A DNA stretch of 62,106 nucleotides from DATHYU01 sp033722675 (GTDB lineage Bacteria > Actinomycetota > Acidimicrobiia > Spongiisociales > UBA11373). The stretch spans positions 1-62,106 of the forward strand of contig JAWVYO010000002.1 of the NCBI GenBank assembly GCA_033722675.1, in the 5' to 3' direction. This document shows, in pieces, positions 25,007-33,188 of the stretch. The notes below the pieces were generated by a model. That model was not told the origin of the DNA. It searched no databases and saw only the letters and a program-made list of their open reading frames with translations. The translations under genes were made by a program, and so were the position numbers. How positions within the stretch are numbered: position 1 is the first letter of the stretch; every line of letters begins with the position of its first letter.

Positions 25007-25012
25007 TAGTCT
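25007..25012 (+). promoter_or_regulatory. -10 element of ddl, leaderless type, inside an 18-bp divergent gap
   Basis: TAGTCT lies 8 nt before the ddl ATG. Its -35 region must lie within the first codons of the divergent histidine kinase gene. Confidence 0.5.
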
Positions 25013-25020
25013 CGGGCTCC

Positions 25021-26034
25021 ATGGCGACGGTCCTTCTCCTCTTCGGCGGACGTTCGGAGGAACATGAGGTGTCCTGTGTGTCCGCGGTGGCCGCACTCGA
25101 GGCTCTCGCCGGCAAGGGGCACGAGGTCGTGCTCGTCGGCATCGACCGGTCCGGTGGGTGGCACCTCGTCGACCCCGACCGGCGTCCGCTCGCCGCCGAG
25201 GGTCCCGATGCCTCCTTCGAGGTCCCGGGTGGTGTGATCGCGGCCGGCGGGCGTCGGATCGAGGTCGACGTGGCCTTCCCGGTCCTCCATGGCCCCTACG
25301 GCGAGGACGGGACCATCCAGGGCCTCTTCGAGATGGTCGATCTGCCCTACGTGGGTGCCGGCGTGCTGGGGTCGGCGGCCGGGATGGACAAGGACGTCGC
25401 CAAGCGCCTGTGCCGCGACGCCGGTCTGCCGATCGGCGACTTCGTCACGGTGCGGGCCGCCGAGTGGGCCGACGACGGCGCACCGGTCGTCGAGGCCGTC
25501 GCGGAGGGTCTCGGGTATCCGGTGTTCGTGAAGCCCGCCGCCCTGGGGTCGTCGGTGGGGATCTCCCGGGCCGACGACGACGGCGGGCTGAAGGACGCCC
25601 TGGACGAGGCGCTTCGCCACGGCCCGAAGGCGGTCGTCGAGGCGGCGGTGGCGGGCCGTGAGATCGAGGTGGCGGTCCTGGAGGGCCCGAGGGCCTCGGT
25701 CCCCGGCGAGATCGTCGTCCACGGCGGCTGGTACGACTACGACGCGAAGTACCGGGACGACGCCACCGAGCTCCTCGTTCCGGCGCCGCTGTCGGAGTCG
25801 GCGGCGGAGACGGTCCGGTCACTGGCGCGTCGAGCCTTCGAGGCACTGGAAGGACGCGGGTTGGCCCGGGTCGACTTCTTCTACGAGGAGGGGGGGCGGG
25901 GGTTCCTGCTCAACGAGCTGAACACGATGCCCGGGTTCACCCCCGTGTCGATGTTTCCGATGCTGTGGGCCGCCACCGGCATGCCGTACGCGGATCTCTG
26001 CGACGAACTCGTCGCCCTGGCGCTGGGATCCTGA
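25021..26034 (+). CDS. ddl: D-alanine--D-alanine ligase
   Basis: This 337-residue ATP-grasp enzyme joins two D-alanines for the peptidoglycan precursor. Motifs: LLLFGGRSEEHEVSCVSA at the N-terminus, FPVLHGPYGEDGTIQG, KPAALGSSVGIS (ATP loop) and LLNELNTMPGFTPVSMFP with the metal-binding Asn/Glu. Length and order match the DdlA/DdlB family. The ATG start agrees with the promoter position and the canonical N-terminus. An in-frame GTG 36 nt upstream is rejected because it precedes the -10. Confidence 0.94.
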   Translation: MATVLLLFGGRSEEHEVSCVSAVAALEALAGKGHEVVLVGIDRSGGWHLVDPDRRPLAAEGPDASFEVPGGVIAAGGRRIEVDVAFPVLHGPYGEDGTIQGLFEMVDLPYVGAGVLGSAAGMDKDVAKRLCRDAGLPIGDFVTVRAAEWADDGAPVVEAVAEGLGYPVFVKPAALGSSVGISRADDDGGLKDALDEALRHGPKAVVEAAVAGREIEVAVLEGPRASVPGEIVVHGGWYDYDAKYRDDATELLVPAPLSESAAETVRSLARRAFEALEGRGLARVDFFYEEGGRGFLLNELNTMPGFTPVSMFPMLWAATGMPYADLCDELVALALGS

Positions 26035-26061
26035 CGAGACCGACGAACGGGTCGGGCCGGC

Positions 26062-26295
26062 TCAGAGCTTGACGACGGGGCAGGTGAGGGTCCGCGTGAT
26101 GCCCTCCACCGACTGGATGCGGGCCACGACGAGCTTGCCGAGCGAGTCGACGTCGTCGGCGGTTGCGTGGACGATGGCGTCGTACGGTCCCGTCACCGCC
26201 TGGGCGGCTGCGACACCGGGGATCTTCTCGACCTCGTCGGCGACGGCGGCCGCCTTGCCGACCTCCGTCTGGATGAGCACGTAGGCCTCGACCAC
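26062..26295 (-). CDS. Lrp/AsnC ligand-binding (RAM) domain protein without DNA-binding domain
   Basis: A 77-residue stand-alone effector domain beginning VVEAYVLIQTEVGKAAAVA and containing GPYDAIVHATADDVDSLGKLVV, then TRTLTCPVVKL. It lacks the helix-turn-helix of full Lrp. Such short proteins, frequent in Actinobacteria, oligomerise and bind amino acids, and may tune a full-length Lrp. The GTG start is chosen because AAGGAG sits 5 nt upstream and it gives the family's usual N-terminus. Upstream in-frame ATG and GTG codons give longer forms. Confidence 0.85.
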   Translation of the reverse strand: MVEAYVLIQTEVGKAAAVADEVEKIPGVAAAQAVTGPYDAIVHATADDVDSLGKLVVARIQSVEGITRTLTCPVVKL

Positions 26296-26363
26296 TTCCA
26301 CTCCTTCTGTGGGGGCTACCGCCATCGATGCTAGCGACCGGTCGACGCGCCGGCCCGGGCGGG

Positions 26364-27548
26364 TCAGAGACCGACGTCGACGCCGCGTCGCGTCAGGATC
26401 TCCCGGGTGTCCTCCAGCGCGGCGCGATACACCTCGCGAACGGCCGGGTCGAGGTCGGTGACGAGGAGGCGGGGGAGCGGCAGGATCGTGTAGTCGGACC
26501 GGTCCACCCGGGTGGGCACGGCCTCGATGCCGGTGACCGCGAATCCGGCGTCCTCCGTGCCCTCGACGGTGAACCGGACGACCACCCCGTTCTGGGTGCG
26601 AGCGGGGCAGCAGTTGGCCGACTGGTTCGACAGGAAGTTCCCGAGGCCGTAGAGCACGTACTCGCCGTCGATCTCTTCGAGGGGCTGGACGACGTGGGCG
26701 TGGGATCCGACGATCAGGTCGAGGTCCGGCGATCCGAGCAGGGTGCGGGCCAGGGCCTCCTGGTCCGGGGTGGGGTCGGTTCGGTACTCGGCTCCCCACT
26801 GGATGCTGAGCACGACGAAGTCCGCTCCGGCGGCCCGCGCGGCCGCCGCCTCGGCCAGGATGGCGTCGGGGTCCGTCACGTCGACGAGCCAGGGGCGGTC
26901 GTCGGGGAGCACGAAGCCGTTGAGCCCGTACGTCCACGACAGGTGGCCGATCGTGATGCCATCGAGGTCGTAGAGGGTCGGCGTTGCCGCCTCGTCGGCC
27001 GATCGGGCCATGCCGGCATGACCGAGTCCGGCGGCGTCCAGGAGGTCGAGCGTGCTCGTCACGCCGGCCGGGCCGCGGTCGTAGGAGTGGTTGGAGGCGG
27101 TGGAGCAGCCGTCGTAGCCCGCGTCGGCGATGGCGACGGCCAGCTCACGCGGGGCGGCGAAGGTCGGATAGCCGCTCAGGTCGGTGTCGTCCACCGACAG
27201 CGGCGTCTCGAGATGGCAGATCGCCAGGTCGGCGGCCGAGAGCGTGTCCCGCACCAGGCGGAACATCGGGCGGTAGTCGTGGGTGAGGTCCCCGCCGCCG
27301 TTGCGCCGTGCCTGCGAGAACACCGGGCTGTGACTCAGCAGATCGCCCGAGAAGGCGAGCGTCACGCGGACCGGCGCCGTGGTGGTGGTCGTGGTGGAGG
27401 CGGTCGTCGCGGTCGTCGTCGGGGCGGCGGCCGGGGCGACGGTGGGCGCCGGGGTCACGACACCGGACGCGGGGCGGACGCCCTCACCGGCGCAGGCCGC
27501 CCCGGTGAGGGCGAGGAGGGCCACGGCGGCGACGATACGGGACATCAC
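26364..27548 (-). CDS. CapA-family putative metallophosphoesterase lipoprotein
   Basis: About 394 residues. The signal peptide ends in a lipobox (LTGAAC), then comes a Pro/Thr-rich linker to about residue 60. The CapA domain has LAFSGDLLSH (metal-binding Asp), ICHLETPLS, ASNHSYDRG (metal-binding Asn-His) and IVGSHAHVVQPLE. CapA proteins act outside the membrane in poly-gamma-glutamate or related polymer export, but most actinobacterial members are uncharacterised. CapB/CapC/CapE are not adjacent. The start is GTG 27548 or ATG 27545. Confidence 0.85.
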   Translation of the reverse strand: MMSRIVAAVALLALTGAACAGEGVRPASGVVTPAPTVAPAAAPTTTATTASTTTTTTAPVRVTLAFSGDLLSHSPVFSQARRNGGGDLTHDYRPMFRLVRDTLSAADLAICHLETPLSVDDTDLSGYPTFAAPRELAVAIADAGYDGCSTASNHSYDRGPAGVTSTLDLLDAAGLGHAGMARSADEAATPTLYDLDGITIGHLSWTYGLNGFVLPDDRPWLVDVTDPDAILAEAAAARAAGADFVVLSIQWGAEYRTDPTPDQEALARTLLGSPDLDLIVGSHAHVVQPLEEIDGEYVLYGLGNFLSNQSANCCPARTQNGVVVRFTVEGTEDAGFAVTGIEAVPTRVDRSDYTILPLPRLLVTDLDPAVREVYRAALEDTREILTRRGVDVGL

Positions 27549-27609
27549 GAAGAGTGGATGGAGTGACCACTGAACGTGGCAAGGCGTCCCGGGCGCCGGT
27601 CGGGCCGCC

Positions 27610-27615
27610 TACCGT
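27610..27615 (+). promoter_or_regulatory. -10 element of the EamA transporter gene, leaderless type
   Basis: TACCGT lies 7 nt before GTG 27623. It makes the upstream in-frame GTG at 27554 unlikely. Confidence 0.45.
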
Positions 27616-27622
27616 CGCCACG

Positions 27623-28483
27623 GTGACGACGACCACGCTCCGCCGCGTCCCGCCCGAGGCCCTGTTCGTGGTGGCGGGTGTCTCGATGTACGCAGGCGCA
27701 GCGGTGGCCGTCACGGCGTTCGAGTACCTCGACGCTCCGGGCGTCGCCTGGTGGCGGGTGCTGTTCGCCGGCCTCGTCCTCACCGTCGTCCGGCGGTCCT
27801 GGCGCGGGACCTGGACGCGTCGACAGGTGCTGCTGGCGGTGGCGTTCGGATCGGTGCTGGCGGCGATGAACCTCAACTTCTACTTCGCCATCGACCGCCT
27901 GCCGCTCGGGACCACGGTGGCCATCGAGTTCGCCGGTCCGGTGGCGGTGGCGGCCCTCGGGGCGCGGACGCGTCGCTCGATCGCCGCCCTGGCCCTCACC
28001 GCAGCGGGCGTGGTCGTGCTCGCCGACGTGTCGCTCGACGTGAGCGTCACCGGTGTGGTGTTCGCCCTCGTGGCCGCCGTCTTGTGGGCGGGGTACGTCG
28101 TGCTGGGCGCCCGTGTGGCGACCGGCGCCCGGGCCGTCGACGGGCTGGGGATCGGGATGCTCGCCGGGGCCCTCGTGATCGCCCCCGTCGGCCTGCCCCC
28201 GGCGCTCCAGCTCGGTGACGCCCCATGGGTGCTGCTGCTGGCGGCCGTCACCGCCCTGGCCTCCAACGTCGTGCCCTACGGCATCGACCAGGTGGTCCTC
28301 CAGCGCATCCCGAGGGACCGGTTCGCCCTGCTCCTGGCCCTCCTGCCGGTGACGGCGACGGTCACGGGGCTCGTCGCCCTTCGTCAGACGCCCGGCGGCC
28401 TCGAGCTGGCCGGGATCACCCTCGTCGTGGCGGGCATCGCCCTGTCGGAGCGGCCGCCGGAGACCCCCGTCGAAGCGGCGTGA
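27623..28483 (+). CDS. EamA/DMT-superfamily permease (RhtA-like exporter)
   Basis: About 286 residues with roughly ten hydrophobic helices in two EamA repeats. The second helical pair contains LNLNFYFAIDRLPLGTTVAIEFAGPVAVA, split here by helix boundaries and typical of RhtA-type threonine/homoserine exporters. The second repeat has ASNVVPYGIDQVVLQRIP. It is expected in the plasma membrane, exporting amino acids or similar metabolites. The true substrate is unknown. The start codon is set by promoter spacing. Confidence 0.82.
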   Translation: MTTTTLRRVPPEALFVVAGVSMYAGAAVAVTAFEYLDAPGVAWWRVLFAGLVLTVVRRSWRGTWTRRQVLLAVAFGSVLAAMNLNFYFAIDRLPLGTTVAIEFAGPVAVAALGARTRRSIAALALTAAGVVVLADVSLDVSVTGVVFALVAAVLWAGYVVLGARVATGARAVDGLGIGMLAGALVIAPVGLPPALQLGDAPWVLLLAAVTALASNVVPYGIDQVVLQRIPRDRFALLLALLPVTATVTGLVALRQTPGGLELAGITLVVAGIALSERPPETPVEAA

Positions 28484-28530
28484 CGTCCCGGAGGTGGCAC
28501 ACTCGCCCCCCACCATCCCGGAAGGACGAC

Positions 28531-28935
28531 ATGAAGGTCGCGTACGTGTTCACGAACCCGCGGGCGGCGAGCTACAAGCTCGGCCAGATGATCCTCCCAC
28601 AGCTGGAGGCCGGCACGCACGGGGTGGAGGTCGTCGGGATGTTCTTCTTCGACGACAACACGTTCGTGCTCCGCCAGGGGGATCCGATCGGGGAGCGGCT
28701 CGCCCGGGTCGCCGCCGACACCGGCATGCTGCTCATGATGTGCGACATGTGCGCCCTGGAGCGCAACCTCGCCGAGGGCGAGCCGCGGTGGTGCGATCCG
28801 GCGACCGGCGCGGGCAGGACCGAACCGGGGGAGTGCCGCGTCACCGACGTCGTCGACGGCGTGACGGTCGGCTGCTTCCCCGACCTCTATACCGCCCTCG
28901 CGGGGAGCCCCCCCGACCAGGTCATCTCGCTGTAG
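28531..28935 (+). CDS. DsrE/SaoD-like sulfur-relay-type small protein
   Basis: A 134-residue single-domain protein starting MKVAYVFTNPRAASYKLGQM. A hydrophobic strand-turn, FFFDDNTFVLRQGDPIG, and a cysteine pair in LLMMCDMCALERNLAEGE resemble the DsrE/DsrF fold used in persulfide transfer. GVTVGCFPDLYTAL follows near the C-terminus. No dsr, tus or sox gene accompanies it, so the family role is inferred only. A GGAAGGA ribosome site precedes the ATG. The 3' end overlaps the convergent lgt gene by 14 nt. Confidence 0.65.
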   Translation: MKVAYVFTNPRAASYKLGQMILPQLEAGTHGVEVVGMFFFDDNTFVLRQGDPIGERLARVAADTGMLLMMCDMCALERNLAEGEPRWCDPATGAGRTEPGECRVTDVVDGVTVGCFPDLYTALAGSPPDQVISL

Positions 28936-29731
28936 CGGCCGACACGGTCCTCCGGCGCCAGACCACGACGCCGATGCCCACCCCGATGGCCAGCAGCGAC
29001 ACCCAGCCGTTCCGGCTCAGCCCGAGCAGCCGGAACGTGGTGTCGGTGCGGAGCAGCTCGGTCAGGAACCGGATCACCCCGTAGAGCACGAGGTACACGC
29101 CGATCGCCGCCCCCTTCGGGAGGAGGCCCCGGCGTTCGAGGACGAGGATGGCGGGCACGACGACGAGCAGGTTCCACAGCGACTCGTAGAGGAACGTCGG
29201 GTGGAAGGTCGCTGCGTCCGCGAAGGCCGCGGGCCGGTTCGCCGGGTCGATCTCCACGGCCCAGGGCAGGTCGCTCGGCGTGCCGAACAGCTCCTGGTTG
29301 ACGTAGTTGCCCCAGCGGCCGATCGCCTGGGCGACGGGGAGTCCGACGGCGACGGCGTCGGCGAAGCGCCACACGTCGTAGCCGCGTCTGCGCAGCAGGA
29401 CCACCGCGGTGAGGGCGCCGGCCGTGATCCCGCCGAAGAGGGCGAGCCCGCCCTCCCACACGAACAGCACGGCCCACGGACGGCCCTCGTACCGGTCGAG
29501 GTGGGTGCTGACGTAGGCCAGCCGGGCGCCGGCGAACCCGAGGAGCACCACCCACGTGAGGACAGCGTCGAGCCCGGTGGGATCGCCGCCGAATCGCTCG
29601 TACCGCTTCACGGTGATCACGGCGGCCGCCACCACGCCGAGACCGATGAGGACGCCGTACCAGTGGATCTCGAGCGGGCCGAGCTCGAACGTGTTCGCGG
29701 GGGGCGAGGGAATCGAGGCGAGGACGGTCAG
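28922..29731 (-). CDS. lgt: Prolipoprotein diacylglyceryl transferase, probable CTG start
   Basis: This membrane enzyme transfers diacylglycerol to the lipobox cysteine of preprolipoproteins, which fits the several lipoproteins encoded here. Family motifs are the N-terminal ASIPSPPANTFELGPLEIHW, the signature VAQAIGRWGNYVNQELFG, and HPTFLYESLWN. About seven helices are seen. No ATG, GTG or TTG lies near the conserved N-terminus. A CTG at 29731, 5 nt after a GGAGG ribosome site, would give MTVLASIPSPP, exactly the family start, at 269 residues. A TATCGT -10 lies upstream on the minus strand (29761-29766). Confidence 0.9.
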   Translation of the reverse strand: MTVLASIPSPPANTFELGPLEIHWYGVLIGLGVVAAAVITVKRYERFGGDPTGLDAVLTWVVLLGFAGARLAYVSTHLDRYEGRPWAVLFVWEGGLALFGGITAGALTAVVLLRRRGYDVWRFADAVAVGLPVAQAIGRWGNYVNQELFGTPSDLPWAVEIDPANRPAAFADAATFHPTFLYESLWNLLVVVPAILVLERRGLLPKGAAIGVYLVLYGVIRFLTELLRTDTTFRLLGLSRNGWVSLLAIGVGIGVVVWRRRTVSAATAR

Positions 29732-29799
29732 CGCAGCCTCCGATGGGCGGTCGGTGCGTGACGATACCGCCGTGTGTCGGGTAGGAATCCGACGTCGGC

Positions 29800-29805
29800 C
29801 ATACT
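29800..29805 (+). promoter_or_regulatory. -10-like element of the esterase gene, leaderless type
   Basis: CATACT lies 8 nt before the GTG start, with no ribosome site. Confidence 0.4.
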
Positions 29806-29813
29806 GACGGCCC

Positions 29814-31031
29814 GTGTCCGTGATCCTCCTGCTCGTCGGCGTGTGCGCGCTCGCCCTGACCGTCACCGGTGTGGCGCCTCGCGAACCGCGTCCGGTGCCC
29901 TGGGTCCCCTCCCTGGTGGCCACCGAGCTCACGGTGCCGCTCCTCGCCGCGCACGGGATCGTCGCCGTCGTGTACGTCGTCCTGGGATGGCACGCCGGAT
30001 GGCTCGGTTCCGTGGGGCTCGCCCTCCTCGGCGCCTCCGCCGCCGGGCTCGGTGTGATCCAGGCCCGAACCGCCGAGGCCCGGCCGGCGATGGCGGAGGG
30101 AGTGGCACAGCTGCTGGACGGCGACGTCGTGCTGCCGCCCGTCCCGACCCTTCGGCTGATCGATCCCCGCCCCCGGCCGCCGCTGGGTGTCCGCCGGCAG
30201 GCTCCCGTCCGCTACGGACCCGACCCCGACCACCTCGTCGAGGTGATCGCCGGCCCCGGTGGGGCCGGTCCTGCGCCCGCCCTGCTGCAGGTCCACGGCG
30301 GCGGATGGACCGGCGGCCGCCTCGGTCGCCAGGGGCGGCCGCTGTTGCACCGGATGGCGGCCGCAGGCTGGGTGGTCGTGGAGGCCTCGTACCGGCGATC
30401 TCCGGGTGCGACCTTCCCCGACCATCTCGTCGACGTGAAGCGGGCCATCGCCTGGATCCGGCGGGAGGCGGTCGAGCTCGGCGTCGATCCCTCGTTCGTC
30501 GGGATCACCGGCGGGTCGGCGGGCGGCCACCTGGCGGCGTTGGCCGCGCTCACCCAGAACGAGGCGTGGCTGCAGCCGGGCTTCGAGGAGGCGGACACGT
30601 CGGTGCAGGCGTGTGTGCCCCTCTACGGCGTCCACGACCTGCTCGACGAGACGGGCAGGGGACCCAAATGGCCGTACCTGGCGACGACGGTCCTGAAGTC
30701 CCACCCGACCGAGGACCCCGACCTGTGGGCGGCCGCGTCGCCGGTCGACGCACCGACGTCCGACCGACCCCCCTTCTTCGTGGTGCACGGTCGCGACGAC
30801 ACCCTCGTTCCCGCCGAGGACTCACGACATCTCGTGGAGGTCCTCCGAGGGGCCGGCGGTCCGCCGGTCGGCTACGCCGAGGTCCCGTGGGCCAACCACG
30901 GCTTCGATACGTTCGAGTCCGTCCGGGGGATCCTCGTGGCGGAGGCCGCAGCGACGGTCCTCCAGGCCGTGTGGGCGGAACACCTGGCGGAGTCGGAGGC
31001 GGGTGACGGCGGCGTCGGGACGGGCGGCTAG
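29814..31031 (+). CDS. Membrane-anchored alpha/beta-hydrolase (esterase/lipase)
   Basis: A 405-residue protein. Residues 1-90 contain three hydrophobic helices, and residues about 150-390 form an HSL/BD-FAE type hydrolase. It has the oxyanion motif LQVHGGGWTGG, the nucleophile elbow GITGGSAGGH, the acid segment FFVVHGRDDTLVP and the His segment WANHGFDTF. It probably cleaves carboxylic esters at the membrane; the substrate is unknown. The tail EAGDGGVGTGG is low-complexity. Its stop interlocks with the convergent cold-shock-like gene in CTAG (31028-31031). Confidence 0.85.
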   Translation: MSVILLLVGVCALALTVTGVAPREPRPVPWVPSLVATELTVPLLAAHGIVAVVYVVLGWHAGWLGSVGLALLGASAAGLGVIQARTAEARPAMAEGVAQLLDGDVVLPPVPTLRLIDPRPRPPLGVRRQAPVRYGPDPDHLVEVIAGPGGAGPAPALLQVHGGGWTGGRLGRQGRPLLHRMAAAGWVVVEASYRRSPGATFPDHLVDVKRAIAWIRREAVELGVDPSFVGITGGSAGGHLAALAALTQNEAWLQPGFEEADTSVQACVPLYGVHDLLDETGRGPKWPYLATTVLKSHPTEDPDLWAAASPVDAPTSDRPPFFVVHGRDDTLVPAEDSRHLVEVLRGAGGPPVGYAEVPWANHGFDTFESVRGILVAEAAATVLQAVWAEHLAESEAGDGGVGTGG

Positions 31032-31240
31032 TAGCCGTCGGAGCCGATGCGGATCGTGTGGGCGAAGAGGCGATCGTCCTGGGCGTCGGTCTGGAAGACG
31101 ATCCGCTGGCCCTGACGGAGCGTGCGGAAGATGGAGCCGCGCAGCGACCCGGGGCGCAGGTACACGGACGAGTGGTCGTCGTCCCGGACGATCTCGCCGA
31201 ACCCGGTCTCCGGGTCGTAGACCTTCACGACTCCCTGCAC
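31028..31240 (-). CDS. Divergent cold-shock-domain protein
   Basis: A 70-residue protein starting MQGVVKVYDPETGFGEIVRD. Length, the strand-1 pattern and the Gly-Phe-Gly turn indicate the CspA OB-fold. The RNA-binding motifs are altered: RNP1 reads TGFGEI rather than KGFGFI, and RNP2 is VYLR instead of VFVH. It may bind RNA or single-stranded DNA differently from ordinary Csp proteins. A GGAGGAG ribosome site lies before the GTG. It is 40 nt from rpmB on the same strand and may be co-transcribed with it. Confidence 0.75.
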   Translation of the reverse strand: MQGVVKVYDPETGFGEIVRDDDHSSVYLRPGSLRGSIFRTLRQGQRIVFQTDAQDDRLFAHTIRIGSDGY

Positions 31241-31280
31241 GGACGCTCCTCCAGCCTCGGGTGGCGGTGAGTGTAGGTCG

Positions 31281-31469
31281 TCAGACCTTCTCGACCTTGC
31301 CGGCCTTCAGGCAGGACGTGCAGACGCGCATCCGCCGGGAGTTCGAGCCGTGCTTGACGCGCACGCGCTGGATGTTCGGCAGCCAGCGCCGGCTCGACCG
31401 CTTGTGGGAGAAGCTCACCTGCTTCCCCACCCACGGACGCTTACCACAGACTTCACAGACGTAGGACAC
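31281..31469 (-). CDS. rpmB: 50S ribosomal protein L28 (zinc-binding form)
   Basis: A 62-residue protein starting MSYVCEVCGKRPWVGKQVSF, with HKRSSRRWLPNIQRVRV and a C-terminal CTSCLKAGKVEKV. The two CxxC pairs mark the zinc-containing (C+) form of L28, a structural component of the large subunit. The GTG start has a GAGGAGG ribosome site. The gene is divergent from fakA, a common neighbourhood. Confidence 0.93.
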   Translation of the reverse strand: MSYVCEVCGKRPWVGKQVSFSHKRSSRRWLPNIQRVRVKHGSNSRRMRVCTSCLKAGKVEKV

Positions 31470-31534
31470 GGAGGGGCCTCCTCGGGAACGGCCGGAGGTT
31501 ACCAGCGCTGCGGCGCCATGCCAGACCCCCTCCG

Positions 31535-31540
31535 TATACT
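31535..31540 (+). promoter_or_regulatory. -10 element of the fakA operon
   Basis: TATACT lies 10 nt before GTG 31551. It excludes the in-frame ATG at 31518 as the start. Confidence 0.5.
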
Positions 31541-31550
31541 CCGCGCCGTC

Positions 31551-33188
31551 GTGACGAGCCCGGGGCTGCTCCAGCCCGACCAGCTGAAGGAGATCCTGCA
31601 GCGCTACCTCCAGCGCCTGCGTGAGCATCGCGACGCCCTCGACCGCTTGAACGTCTACCCGGTCCCCGACGGCGACACCGGCACGAACATGACCCTGACC
31701 GTCGAGGCCGTCGTCGACGAGGTCGAGGACGCCGCCACGATGGCCGAGTTCGCCGCCGGGTTGGCGCACGGGTCGCTCATGGGGGCACAGGGCAACAGCG
31801 GCATCATCCTCTCCCAGATCCTCCGTGGCCTCGCGGACGCCTTCGGGGGCCATTCGTCCATCGGGGTCACCCAGCTCGTGGAAGCCCTGGAGGGCGCCTC
31901 GGCCGCCGCCTACCGGGCGGTGGGCACGCCCGTCGAGGGCACGATCCTCACGGTGCTGCGGGAGGCCGCCGAGGCCGCCCGGGCCACCGGGTCGCCCGAG
32001 GGGGTCGGCCTCGCCGACTTCCTCCGCCGTGTCTACGACCGCGCCGAGGCGACGCTCCGGCGGACACCGGAGCTGCTGCCGGTGCTGCGGGAGGCAGGGG
32101 TCGTCGACGCCGGCGGCGCGGGGTTCCTGCTCCTGCTCGGCGCCTTCCTCGAGGTCGTCACCGGCGAAGAGGTGATCGCCCCCGAGGTGCTGGCGGCGGC
32201 GGTCGACGCGACCGTCGCGATCGAGGGCGATGCGACACCCGACGTGGCGGACCTCCGGTACGAGGTGATGTTCCTGCTGGCGTCGGAGGATCCGGGGGCC
32301 GGGGACCGGCTGCGGGACGCGTGGGCGGCGGTCGGCGACTCGATCGTGGTCGTCGGCGGGCAGGGCACGTGGAACTGCCACGTCCACACCGACGCCATCG
32401 GGCCGACGATCGAGGCCGGGATCGCCTTCGGGACCCCTTCGCGGATCAAGGTCACCGATCTCCTCGACCAGGCCGCCGACGAGGCGGTGCACCGCAGCGG
32501 GTTCGCGCCCCTCGCGGCCTTCGCCGACGCACCCCTCGGCGTGGTGGCCGTCGCGATCGGCGACGGCCTGGCGGCGGTGTTCCGCGACGCCGGCGTGCAG
32601 GGGCTCGCCCGGGGCGGCCAGACGGCGAACCCCTCGGTCCGCGACCTCCTCGCGGTGGTCGACGGCGTGGCGGCCACAGAGGTCGTGGTCCTCCCGAACA
32701 ACGAGAACATCGTGCCCGTCGCCCAACAGCTCGACGCCCTGAGCACCAAGCGCGTCCACGTGGTCCCCTCGACGTCGGTGCCGGAGGGGATCGCGGCGAT
32801 GTTCGCGTACGACCCCCACGGGGATCCCGCGACCGTCACGGCCGCCATGGCGACCGCCGCCGCCGAGTGCCGATCCGGCGAGCTCACCCGGGCCGTGCGC
32901 GACGCCGTGACACCGGTGGGCGAGATCGCCACCGGCGACTGGCTGGCGGTCGTGGACGGCGACGTGACCACGATCGTGCGCGAGGGCCTGGCCGCGGCCG
33001 TGGAGGCCCTCCTGGTCGAGCTCGTGGACGGCGACGCCGAGCTCGTCACGATCGTCCTCGGTGCCGACGCCGAGGACGAGGCGACCGATCGGGCCGTCTC
33101 GTGGCTCTCCGAGCACCGCCCCGATGCCGAGCTCCAGGTGCTGGAGGGTGGACAACCGCTGTACCCCTACCTCGTCGGCGTCGAGTGA
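31551..33188 (+). CDS. fakA: DAK2-domain fatty acid kinase subunit FakA/YloV
   Basis: A 545-residue YloV-type fusion. The N-terminal DhaL-like nucleotide domain has NVYPVPDGDTGTNMTLT (metal-binding Asp residues) and LMGAQGNSGIILSQI. The middle and C-terminal DegV-like/DAK2-associated part contains TWNCHVHTD and VVVLPNNENIVPVAQQ. With a FakB fatty-acid-binding partner, the protein phosphorylates exogenous fatty acids. No fakB is in the window, and plsX further along belongs to the same acyl-phosphate chemistry. The GTG start is from promoter spacing; an Asp23-type gene that often precedes yloV is absent. Confidence 0.88.
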   Translation: MTSPGLLQPDQLKEILQRYLQRLREHRDALDRLNVYPVPDGDTGTNMTLTVEAVVDEVEDAATMAEFAAGLAHGSLMGAQGNSGIILSQILRGLADAFGGHSSIGVTQLVEALEGASAAAYRAVGTPVEGTILTVLREAAEAARATGSPEGVGLADFLRRVYDRAEATLRRTPELLPVLREAGVVDAGGAGFLLLLGAFLEVVTGEEVIAPEVLAAAVDATVAIEGDATPDVADLRYEVMFLLASEDPGAGDRLRDAWAAVGDSIVVVGGQGTWNCHVHTDAIGPTIEAGIAFGTPSRIKVTDLLDQAADEAVHRSGFAPLAAFADAPLGVVAVAIGDGLAAVFRDAGVQGLARGGQTANPSVRDLLAVVDGVAATEVVVLPNNENIVPVAQQLDALSTKRVHVVPSTSVPEGIAAMFAYDPHGDPATVTAAMATAAAECRSGELTRAVRDAVTPVGEIATGDWLAVVDGDVTTIVREGLAAAVEALLVELVDGDAELVTIVLGADAEDEATDRAVSWLSEHRPDAELQVLEGGQPLYPYLVGVE

